Positions 36,448 through 43,492 of a DNA stretch of 64,000 nucleotides are shown one piece after another. The notes below the pieces were generated by a model. The model searched no databases, had not been told where the DNA came from, and saw only the letters and a program-made list of their open reading frames with translations. Position numbers and translations under genes: made by a program. Origin of the DNA: Pontibacter ruber (GTDB taxonomy: Bacteria > Bacteroidota > Bacteroidia > Cytophagales > Hymenobacteraceae); contig NZ_JALPRR010000001.1 of the NCBI RefSeq assembly GCF_023630205.1, positions 558,001 through 622,000 on the forward strand, read 5' to 3'. The stretch's first letter is position 1. Every line of letters starts with the position of its first letter.

Positions 36448-36455
36448 TATGTTTG
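36448..36455 (+). promoter_or_regulatory. candidate -7 promoter element for recA
   Basis: TATGTTTG fits TAnnTTTG, 60 bases before the recA ATG; no TTG at the standard -33 spacing. No LexA-like palindrome was recognised near it. Confidence 0.35.
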
Positions 36456-36515
36456 CATATTGGCTCCGTAATTAGTAATTTCACCTTTAATATAAAGCTA
36501 TTTAATTAAACACAC

Positions 36516-37556
36516 ATGAGCGTAAGCAACGAAAAACTTAAGGCCCTGCAGCTGACCATCGATAAGCTCGACAAGACCTACGGCAAAGGAACCGTAATGA
36601 AGTTGAGCGACAACAAGGTAGAGGATGTTCCTGCTATCTCGACCGGATCGCTTGGGCTGGACATTGCTTTGGGTATTGGCGGTTTGCCGCGTGGCCGTGT
36701 TATCGAGATTTACGGACCAGAATCATCCGGTAAAACCACGCTTACCATGCATGCTATTGCTGAGGCACAGCGCCAGGGCGGTCTTGCAGCGTTTATCGAC
36801 GCTGAGCACGCATTCGACAAGGCATACGCCGAGAAACTCGGAATTGATACAGAAAACCTTTTGATCTCGCAGCCTGACAACGGTGAGCAGGCCCTGGAGA
36901 TCGCCGATCACCTGATCCGCTCAGGCGCGATTGATATCATCGTGATCGACTCTGTTGCCGCTCTTGTGCCAAAAGGCGAACTGGAAGGCGACATGGGCGA
37001 CAGCAAGATGGGTTTGCAGGCACGTTTGATGTCGCAGGCACTGCGTAAGCTGACCGGTACCATCAACAAGACCGGTTGCTGCTGTATCTTCATCAACCAG
37101 CTGCGTGAGAAGATTGGTGTGATGTTCGGTAACCCTGAAACAACCACTGGTGGTAATGCACTGAAATTCTATGCCTCTGTGCGTCTGGACATCCGTCGTA
37201 TCGGCCAGATAAAAGAGGGTGCTGATAATATTACAGGTAACCGCACCCGTGTTAAAGTAGTGAAGAACAAGGTAGCACCTCCGTTCAAGGTAGTTGAGTT
37301 TGACATCATGTACGGCGAAGGTATCTCTAAAGTAGGTGAGGTACTGGACCTGGGTGTAGAGCTGGAAATCGTGCAGAAGTCTGGTTCCTGGTTCTCTTAC
37401 AACGGCAACAAGCTGGGTCAGGGCCGCGATGGCGTGAAGCAGATCCTGCTGGACAACCCGGAACTGATGGAAGAGATCGAGGGCAAGATCAGAGCAATCG
37501 TGAAAGGCGAGCCTGAGAAGGTAGCAGCCGCCCTTGAGGACACTTCAGGCGAGTGA
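36516..37556 (+). CDS. recA: RecA recombinase
   Basis: 346 aa. ATP-dependent strand exchange and SOS co-protease. Seen: Walker [10 protein letters not shown] (67-75), [10 protein letters not shown], the Walker B region [22 protein letters not shown], loop L2 [28 protein letters not shown] (in part), and the acidic C-terminal tail [15 protein letters not shown]. Full length, no intein. The gene is free of the AAGTATA heptamer. Confidence 0.98.
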   Translation: MSVSNEKLKALQLTIDKLDKTYGKGTVMKLSDNKVEDVPAISTGSLGLDIALGIGGLPRGRVIEIYGPESSGKTTLTMHAIAEAQRQGGLAAFIDAEHAFDKAYAEKLGIDTENLLISQPDNGEQALEIADHLIRSGAIDIIVIDSVAALVPKGELEGDMGDSKMGLQARLMSQALRKLTGTINKTGCCCIFINQLREKIGVMFGNPETTTGGNALKFYASVRLDIRRIGQIKEGADNITGNRTRVKVVKNKVAPPFKVVEFDIMYGEGISKVGEVLDLGVELEIVQKSGSWFSYNGNKLGQGRDGVKQILLDNPELMEEIEGKIRAIVKGEPEKVAAALEDTSGE

Positions 37557-37582
37557 ACTTTATTTTCGAACTTAAAGTAAAT

Positions 37583-37614
37583 AAAAAGGTGCTATAGCTA
37601 TATAGCACCTTTTT
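37583..37614 (+). terminator. recA terminator
   Basis: Hairpin with GGTGCTATA (37588-37596) and TATAGCACC (37601-37609), flanked by five A and five T. Confidence 0.9.
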
Positions 37615-37729
37615 GCTTTATAAAATGTTGAATAGCTGCCAATCTCTGCCTAAATTGAGCAATAGCCCGGCAGTTGGTATAAAAGTTGATTGTAACGAAA
37701 GAAGACTGCAACTTTAATGCGAAAGACGA

Positions 37730-38539
37730 ATGAAAAAGCTTTTCCCAGCCATACTCCTACTCCTGCTAGTCATCTCGGGCTTTGTGGCCAAAGATACTAT
37801 GCGCAGCGTACCGAACGAGAGCTTCTCTACCGGCGAAATACTGAAGTATAAAGTACACTACGGACCTATCAATGCAGCAGAAGCGGTGATCGACATCTCA
37901 CCAGGGCTGCACCGCATAAACGAGAGGGCCTGCTACAAAGCTACCGTGTACGGTAAAACCACCAGCTCCTTCGATCTTTTTATCAAGATCCGGGATACCT
38001 GGCAATCATACATCGATACGGCCGCTATCGTACCACACCGCTCGTTCCGCAACATAGAGGAAGGCAATTACCGCAAGCGCGAAACCGTTGACTTTAACCA
38101 TTACAACAACACCGCTCTTGTAGAGAAAAAGAAAAAATCTAAGCCGAAGGAAACATCTACGCATAAAATACCAAACAATGCGCAGGACATTGTAAGCGGC
38201 TTTTATTACCTGCGCACCATCAACTACGACAAGCTAAAGCCTGGCGATAAACTGAACGTGAAAGGCTTTTTTGATGAAGAAACGTTTGACATGGTGGTTA
38301 TTTTTAAGGGTCGCGAAACGGTGAGCACCAAGGTTGGTAATATCAAAGCCATCAAATTAGTGCCGGTAATGCCTAAGAACAAGCTTTTTGATGGTGAAAA
38401 CGCGGTTTCAGTATACCTATCGGATGATAAGAACAAGATACCCGTGCTGGTACAGGCCGAGATGTTTGTTGGCTCTGTAAAAGTAGACCTTTATGAATAC
38501 AAGAACCTGAAACATAAAGTATACCTTGCTAAAAAATAA
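37730..38539 (+). CDS. DUF3108 domain-containing secreted protein
   Basis: 269 aa with a signal peptide (KKLFPAILLLLLVISGFVA) and a beta-rich DUF3108 body: SFSTGEILKYKVHYGPINAAEAVI, ERACYKATVYGKTTSSFD and FYYLRTINYDKLKPGDKL. DUF3108 proteins are periplasmic, lipid-binding-like folds of uncertain function, common in Bacteroidota and Proteobacteria. A Lys-rich stretch (EKKKKSKPKETSTHK) in the middle is a likely loop. Own terminator follows. Confidence 0.85.
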   Translation: MKKLFPAILLLLLVISGFVAKDTMRSVPNESFSTGEILKYKVHYGPINAAEAVIDISPGLHRINERACYKATVYGKTTSSFDLFIKIRDTWQSYIDTAAIVPHRSFRNIEEGNYRKRETVDFNHYNNTALVEKKKKSKPKETSTHKIPNNAQDIVSGFYYLRTINYDKLKPGDKLNVKGFFDEETFDMVVIFKGRETVSTKVGNIKAIKLVPVMPKNKLFDGENAVSVYLSDDKNKIPVLVQAEMFVGSVKVDLYEYKNLKHKVYLAKK

Positions 38540-38540
38540 A

Positions 38541-38568
38541 ACAAAGCCAGCCGAAACGCTGGCTTTGT
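38541..38568 (+). terminator. terminator after the DUF3108 gene
   Basis: Perfect arms ACAAAGCCAGC (38541-38551) and GCTGGCTTTGT (38558-38568), 6-base loop, followed by TGTTT. Confidence 0.85.
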
Positions 38569-38645
38569 TGTTTAGGACGGGTCTTGGCTGTGTTAAGAAA
38601 ATATTATGATTTGATAAAGCTAAAGTACTGTAGCTTAAACTATAG

Positions 38646-38653
38646 TATCTTTG
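38646..38653 (+). promoter_or_regulatory. candidate -7 promoter element for the two-component operon
   Basis: TATCTTTG matches TAnnTTTG; the ATG/GTG lies about 125 bases downstream, leaving a long leader. No TTG at the right distance upstream. Confidence 0.35.
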
Positions 38654-38777
38654 TTAAAGAGAACAGAGGTTACCGAAAGAATACCAGAGACTGTATAAAC
38701 CTGGCTTTAAATACCTGAAGTATAACCAGCGGCAACTTTCAACTGTTCTTCTACCAGCAACCTAAACCCAACATACT

Positions 38778-39467
38778 GTGCAAACTGCATCAAACTACAG
38801 AATACTGGTAGTAGACGACGATCCGGATATCGTGGAGCTACTGCACTATAACCTGACACGCGAAGGCTATGAAGTAGCACAGGCCGAAAACGGAAAAAAA
38901 GCAATTGAAGTAGCGCAGGCATTTAAGCCCAACGTGATTCTGATGGACGTGATGATGCCGGTGCTGGATGGCATTGCAGCCTGCAGACAGCTCCGTGAAA
39001 TGAACGAGTTCCGCTCTACACACATCATCTTCCTGACTGCACGTTCTGAAGAGTTCTCAGAGGTGGCCGCTTTTGATGCAGGCGCGGATGATTTCATTAC
39101 GAAACCGATCAAACCACGGGCTCTTTTGAGCCGACTGGCTGCCTTTGCGCGTCGTGATTCGCAGCAGGAAGCAGAAGAAAAAATAATAGATATTGGCGGC
39201 CTGCGCATCGATCGCACCAGCTTTGCCGTGTATAAAGGCGAGGACAAGATAACGCTTCCTAAAAAGGAATTCGAGCTGCTGGCCTTCCTGGCTGCTACGC
39301 CAAACAAAGTGTTCAGCCGCGAGGAGTTACTGAACAATGTGTGGGGCAGTGATGTGTATGTAATAGCCCGAACCGTTGACGTGCACATCCGGAAAGTGCG
39401 CGAGAAGATCGGAGAAGACAATATCAAAACGATAAAAGGTGTCGGCTACAAGTTCAACACCGACTAA
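38778..39467 (+). CDS. OmpR/PhoB-type response regulator
   Basis: 229 aa from a GTG at 38778, which begins the receiver domain without extra residues. Receiver: D13-D15 acidic pocket, phospho-acceptor D57 (LMDVMMP), T87 and K109 (TKPIK). C-terminal winged helix (~130-229) with LPKKEFELLAFLA, FSREELLNNVWG and RTVDVHIRKVREKIG, then IKGVGYKF. The 3-base gap to the histidine kinase gene shows they form one operon. PhoB-like by pattern; signal unknown. Confidence 0.95.
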   Translation: MQTASNYRILVVDDDPDIVELLHYNLTREGYEVAQAENGKKAIEVAQAFKPNVILMDVMMPVLDGIAACRQLREMNEFRSTHIIFLTARSEEFSEVAAFDAGADDFITKPIKPRALLSRLAAFARRDSQQEAEEKIIDIGGLRIDRTSFAVYKGEDKITLPKKEFELLAFLAATPNKVFSREELLNNVWGSDVYVIARTVDVHIRKVREKIGEDNIKTIKGVGYKFNTD

Positions 39468-39470
39468 AAC

Positions 39471-40505
39471 ATGAACCTGAATTCACGTACGCTTGCTCTT
39501 TTAACCTCTCTGGCGGTGGCAGTAGTGCTGACCGCCTTTCTTGCTTTAGCCAGCTATTTCTCTTCCCAAGGCCTTGTGATAGCGCTGGTGGTGGTGTTTA
39601 TCAGCTGCTTTATGCTTGTCTATTTCTCTTATGAGGCGCTTGTTTTCCGTGAGGTGAAGAACGTGTACTCCAGCATCGAGAAAATAAAAAGGCAGGAGTA
39701 TAAAAAAGTAGAAAGCCGCTCGCTCTTCAACTCCGACCCACTTACCAAGATCAAAGAAGACATTTACCAGATAGCACAGAAAAAGCAGCAGGAGATCGAC
39801 GAGCTCCGGCATCTGCAGGTGATGCGGCGCGAGTTTCTGGCCGATGTGTCGCATGAGCTGAAAACACCTATCTTCGCGGCCCAGGGGTTTATCCATACTT
39901 TGCTGGATGGTGCTATGGACGACCCGAATGTTCGTGACAAATTTCTCCTGAAAGCCGCCAACAGCCTCGACGGGCTGGATACCCTTGTACAGGACCTGAT
40001 CAGCATATCACAGTTCGAGAAAGGGGTGGTGAAGATGGAGAAGCAAAACTTTGATGCAGCAAAGCTGATGCGGGAGGTATTTGAGCAACTGGAATTAAAG
40101 GCTGCTGACCGCAATATTTCGCTGCACCTGGAAGTAAAACCGGGCGAAAAGATTATGCTCTACGCAGACCCTAACCGCATACGCCAGGTGTTCATTAACC
40201 TCGTAGACAACGCCATCAAGTATGGCCGCAGGGGGGGCAATATCTGGGCATCCTTCGAAGAGGGCCGGAAGAAGTATACCATCACGGTAAAAGATGATGG
40301 CAAAGGCATTGGGGAAGAACACATCAACCGCATTTTTGAACGCTTTTACCGCATCGACAAAAGCCGGTCACGTGATAAGGGCGGCTCCGGTCTTGGTCTG
40401 GCTATCTCCAAGCACATTGTGGAAGCTCACCGCTCTGTTATTGCTGTAAAAAGCGAGGTTGGGAAGGGCACTACGCTGCGCTTCAAACTATCGAAAGAGA
40501 AGTAG
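39471..40505 (+). CDS. sensor histidine kinase (PhoR-like, no sizable sensor domain)
   Basis: 344 aa. Two membrane helices (about 8-29 and 34-56) are separated by only a few residues, so there is no extracytoplasmic sensing domain. A coiled linker (61-115) leads to the H-box ADVSHELKTP with phospho-acceptor H128, then N-box NLVDNAIKYG, G1 DDGKGIG, F-box IFERFYRID and G2 GGSGLGLAISKHIVEAH. It should phosphorylate the response regulator encoded just upstream; it may sense membrane state or a partner protein. Confidence 0.95.
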   Translation: MNLNSRTLALLTSLAVAVVLTAFLALASYFSSQGLVIALVVVFISCFMLVYFSYEALVFREVKNVYSSIEKIKRQEYKKVESRSLFNSDPLTKIKEDIYQIAQKKQQEIDELRHLQVMRREFLADVSHELKTPIFAAQGFIHTLLDGAMDDPNVRDKFLLKAANSLDGLDTLVQDLISISQFEKGVVKMEKQNFDAAKLMREVFEQLELKAADRNISLHLEVKPGEKIMLYADPNRIRQVFINLVDNAIKYGRRGGNIWASFEEGRKKYTITVKDDGKGIGEEHINRIFERFYRIDKSRSRDKGGSGLGLAISKHIVEAHRSVIAVKSEVGKGTTLRFKLSKEK

Positions 40506-40597
40506 GGTTGGTTGCTAAATTGTTGATTGTTGAATTGTTAATCTGCTACACAGTTTAGTGTGATGAACAATAGAGTCTTTTGACCTGATGTAGCTGC

Positions 40598-40676
40598 CGC
40601 CCTTACTGCGTGTTCTCACCAGCAAGCACTTAGGCCGCTGCAGTATAACTTGTTGGTGAGAACACCAATAAGGGCG
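40598..40676. repeat. long imperfect palindrome (GTTCTCACCA family)
   Basis: Left arm 40598-40626 and right arm 40649-40676 are complementary with two mismatches and one inserted base, sharing CGCCCTTA, TGTTCTCACCA and CAAG. The motif ATTCTCACCAACAA recurs at 41771-41784, so it is probably a dispersed repeat. It could also act as a terminator for the two-component operon, although it has no T-run. Confidence 0.55.
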
Positions 40677-40838
40677 AATAAAGGCTAATTACTATCAGGA
40701 TGTTTACTTTATCTGCCATTTCACCTTCGACCAAGTATAAACAGGCCTCTAGAGAATTCTCTCTCCACTTGAAATGGCAAACAGGTATCTGAACAGTTCT
40801 TCAACAATCAACAACTGACAATCAACAATTAAAATCTG

Positions 40839-40846
40839 TATCTTTG
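40839..40846 (+). promoter_or_regulatory. candidate -7 promoter element for the pseudouridine synthase gene
   Basis: TATCTTTG matches TAnnTTTG, 50 bases before the ATG at 40897. Upstream -33 position reads CTG rather than TTG. Confidence 0.4.
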
Positions 40847-40896
40847 CAGGATGCGCGGCACAAAGTATAGCCGTACCTGAACAAAGTATAACACCC

Positions 40897-41607
40897 ATGA
40901 AATACCCGGTTTTTAAAGACCTGATCATATTCGAGAACGAAGATTACATTGTAGTGAACAAGCCGCCGTTCCTGGCTACGCTGGAGGACCGCACGCCCAA
41001 CTCTACAAACCTGCTGAAGATCGCGCGCCAGTACAACCCAGACCTGCAGGCTTGCCACCGCCTGGATAAAGACACCTCCGGCTGCCTTGTATTTGCCAAG
41101 AACCCGGAAGCTTACCGTAACCTCGCCATGCAGTTCGAGCACCGCGAAGTATACAAAGTATACCATGCTGTGGTGTGGGGCACACATAAGTTCGAGGATG
41201 AGCTGGTAAACCGCGCCATCCTACCTAATGCAAAAGGCGTTGCAAAGCTTACGCCACAGGGCAAGCCAGCCGAAACATACTTCACCACGCTCGAGAACTT
41301 CAGTCGCCATACCTTGGTAGAGTGTATGCCCGTAACCGGCCGCCTGCACCAGATACGCGTGCACCTGGCCTACCTGAAGGCTCCGATCGTTGGCGATGAG
41401 CTGTACGGTGGTGAGCAACTTTACCTGAGCAGCCTGAAACGTAAATTTAACCTGAAACAGCAAACAGAAGAGCAGCCCCTGATCAAGCGTTTTGCGCTGC
41501 ATTCTTATACGATAGGCTTCACGCTGCTGAACGGGGAAAAGGTGAAGATCGAGGCGCCTTACCCAAAAGACTTTGCAGTACTGGTTAAGCAGCTGCGGGC
41601 TTACTAG
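40897..41607 (+). CDS. RluA-family RNA pseudouridine synthase
   Basis: 236 aa. Seen: the RluA motif HRLDKDTSG (54-62) with catalytic D57, VEYRYHA-like strand (EVYKVYHAVVWG), and the CMPVTGRLHQIRVHLAYLKAPIVGDELYGG block. No S4 RNA-binding domain precedes the catalytic domain. Converts uridine to pseudouridine in rRNA or tRNA; the site cannot be told from sequence. Stop codon directly abuts a MITE-like inverted repeat. Confidence 0.93.
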   Translation: MKYPVFKDLIIFENEDYIVVNKPPFLATLEDRTPNSTNLLKIARQYNPDLQACHRLDKDTSGCLVFAKNPEAYRNLAMQFEHREVYKVYHAVVWGTHKFEDELVNRAILPNAKGVAKLTPQGKPAETYFTTLENFSRHTLVECMPVTGRLHQIRVHLAYLKAPIVGDELYGGEQLYLSSLKRKFNLKQQTEEQPLIKRFALHSYTIGFTLLNGEKVKIEAPYPKDFAVLVKQLRAY

Positions 41608-41955
41608 TTTTTGACAAAAGAATTTGTGACGAAGGACAAAAGAAGCGGTTTCGGCTGGTTCTTTTGTCCTTTGTCGTTTTGGTTAGATACCAGGCTGCCT
41701 ATTGTTACGAAGTTTATACTTCTACTTCTCTCCTTTGTCCTTTTTCAAGCCTTTTTAAGCCGTTGTTAGTATTCTCACCAACAAATTATACTTCAATAAA
41801 AAGCTGCTCTTTCGGACGCCCAAGTCCGAAAGAGCAAAGAGCCCAGAGTTTAAGCTTTCGCCACAGGCCCACAAGATCCTTTCAGGATGACAAAAAGGAG
41901 GGAAGTAAATGACCTCCCCTCCTTTGTCTTTTGTCACAAAATGCTTTGTCAGAAA
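41608..41955. mobile_element. putative MITE with 33-bp terminal inverted repeats
   Basis: Terminal arms 41608-41640 and 41923-41955 match at 27 of 33 positions as reverse complements, sharing TGACAAA, TTTGTGAC and GACAAA. The element fills almost exactly the gap between two convergent stop codons (41607 and 41958). Inside are further TTTGTCCTTT repeats, a perfect hairpin GCTCTTTCGGAC/GTCCGAAAGAGC (41804-41833), and a smaller AGATCCT/AGGATGA hairpin near 41875-41890. No transposase frame; the short reading frames inside look spurious. No clear target duplication. Confidence 0.5.
41804..41833. terminator. perfect hairpin inside the MITE-like gap
   Basis: 12-base perfect arms GCTCTTTCGGAC and GTCCGAAAGAGC with a 6-base loop. 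It may terminate the convergent transcripts or be an internal palindrome of the element. Confidence 0.5.
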
Positions 41956-41957
41956 CC

Positions 41958-42938
41958 TTATACTACCCGCAGTACAATTTTGCCGGTGTTCTTGTTAGCT
42001 TCCATATAATAGTGCGCTTCGGCTACATCCTGCCAGTCGAGCACAGAGTCGATAATGGGTTTTAACCTGCCTGACCGGAAACGCTCCAGCGCAAAGGCAC
42101 TCAGGTCTTGGGTTAACCGCACCTGGTAATCGCGGGAGCGGGAACGCAAGGTAGATCCCATCACCTGCAGGCGCTTTATCAGGATCTTGCGCAGATCAAA
42201 GTACTCCACCTTACCTCCTCCCAACGAGGCCAGCAGCACCAGGCGTCCGTCTAACCGCAGGCAATCGATGTTGTCGGCAAAGTATGGCCCGGAAATAAAG
42301 TCGATGATCAGGTCTACCCCCTGCTGATGAGTGTGCTCCAGAATTTCTTCTTTAAAGGAGGCAGCTTTGTAATCAATGGCTCTTGTTGCTCCTAGCGCCA
42401 GACAGGTGTCGTGCTTGGCAGCAGAGGCAGTAACGTATACTTCGGCTCCTATTTCCCTGGCAAGTTGGATGGCAGCTGTACCCACGCCGCTTGCTCCGGC
42501 ATGCACAAGCACACGCTCGTCGGCCTGCAGGTTGCCCAGCCACACAAGCGCCTGGTAAGCCGTCAGGAACACCTCCGGTATAGCAGCGGCCTCGTCCATA
42601 CTTAGGTTCTCCGGCACAGGCATGGCCATGGCTTCGTCTATCACGGCATATTCGGCATAGCCTCCTCCCGACAGCAGCCCAAATACCTTATCTCCTACTT
42701 TATACTTTGTACAAGCGGCCCCTGCAGCGGCTATCTCACCGGCTATTTCCAGGCCCAGCAACGGACTGGCACCTGCTGGTGGCGGATACTTCCCCTGGCG
42801 TTGCAACAAGTCAGCACGGTTCAGGGCAGTGGCATGTACGCGTACCAGCAACTCATGTGGCTTTGGCACCGGCTGTTCATACTCGCTAAGTATAAGCTGC
42901 TCAGGGCCACCGGGTTGATTTACAAGTATAGCTTTCAT
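41958..42938 (-). CDS. NAD(P)H-dependent quinone oxidoreductase (PIG3/MDR family)
   Basis: 326 aa zinc-free medium-chain dehydrogenase. Seen: ALNRADLLQRQGKYPPPAG (substrate domain signature of PIG3-like enzymes), GLEIAGE, VFGLLSGGGYAEY, and nucleotide-binding VHAGASGVGTAAIQLA. No zinc-binding Cys ligands of alcohol dehydrogenase are seen. Probably reduces quinones or enones with NADPH in the cytoplasm. Confidence 0.92.
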   Translation of the reverse strand: MKAILVNQPGGPEQLILSEYEQPVPKPHELLVRVHATALNRADLLQRQGKYPPPAGASPLLGLEIAGEIAAAGAACTKYKVGDKVFGLLSGGGYAEYAVIDEAMAMPVPENLSMDEAAAIPEVFLTAYQALVWLGNLQADERVLVHAGASGVGTAAIQLAREIGAEVYVTASAAKHDTCLALGATRAIDYKAASFKEEILEHTHQQGVDLIIDFISGPYFADNIDCLRLDGRLVLLASLGGGKVEYFDLRKILIKRLQVMGSTLRSRSRDYQVRLTQDLSAFALERFRSGRLKPIIDSVLDWQDVAEAHYYMEANKNTGKIVLRVV

Positions 42939-43086
42939 GAAGTAGGTGTTAGTTTAAACTCTAGACGCAAGTTAAACAGAGAAAGATATTTACGATCCTA
43001 AAAGCCTCCTCTGCTGCCTCCAAAGGCAGTATTCAACTACAACAATAAAATATTTATAAAATAATATTCCAAAACATTGACTCTTC

Positions 43087-43120
43087 TACGAATATTTCGT
43101 AACTATACGAAAACATCGTA
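43087..43120 (+). promoter_or_regulatory. two tandem BlaI-type operators overlapping the promoter
   Basis: Two 15-bp palindromes, TACGAATATTTCGTA (43087-43101) and TACGAAAACATCGTA (43106-43120), 19 bases centre to centre. A TTG at 43073-43075 followed by 20 bases and TAACTATA forms a candidate promoter, so operators cover the -7 region. BlaI/MecI dimers bind such TACnnnnnnnnnGTA palindromes; the BlaI-like gene starts 5 bases later. Confidence 0.75.
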
Positions 43121-43125
43121 GAACT

Positions 43126-43491
43126 ATGGAAAAGCTAACGCAACAAGAGGAAGAAGCCATGCAGGTAGCATGGGCACTAGATGGCGGCTTTATCAAAGAT
43201 TTCCTGGAGAAGCTTGACGAGCCAAAGCCACCTTACACCACGCTGGCTTCTACTGTTAAGAACCTGGAGAAGAAAGGTTACCTGCAAAGCGAGCGGCTGG
43301 GAAACACTTACCTTTATACTCCCCTGATCAAGGAAGAAGATTATAAGAAACGGTTCATGAAAGGCTTTGTAGGCGATTACTTTAAGAACTCCTACAAAGA
43401 GTTGGTGGCTTTTTTCGCGAAAGAAAAGCAGATAAGCGCCGAAGAGCTGAAAGAAATCATCGACATGATCGAAAACAAAAAGTCTGAATAA
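43126..43491 (+). CDS. BlaI/MecI-family transcriptional repressor
   Basis: 121 aa. N-terminal winged helix with LTQQEEEAMQVAWAL (4-18), PPYTTLASTVKNLEKKGYL (34-52) and LYTPLI, then a C-terminal dimerisation helix region. The family is inactivated when the partner M56 protease cleaves it between the domains. Two palindromic operators lie just upstream, indicating autorepression. One base separates its stop from the partner gene. Confidence 0.95.
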   Translation: MEKLTQQEEEAMQVAWALDGGFIKDFLEKLDEPKPPYTTLASTVKNLEKKGYLQSERLGNTYLYTPLIKEEDYKKRFMKGFVGDYFKNSYKELVAFFAKEKQISAEELKEIIDMIENKKSE

Positions 43492-43492
43492 C

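Larger units (their letters stand above)
40506..40896. other. 390-base gap holding an inverted repeat and the rluA-family promoter
   Basis: Between the kinase and pseudouridine synthase genes. It contains the imperfect palindrome at 40598-40676, several short TTGATTG/CAATCAAC-like repeats near 40510-40530 and 40800-40830, three AAGTATA heptamers, and a TATCTTTG box. No gene seen. Confidence 0.5.

Noticed and set aside
41664-41912. 82-codon frame within the MITE-like gap
   Set aside because: Spans the inverted-repeat hairpins and is low-complexity in composition.
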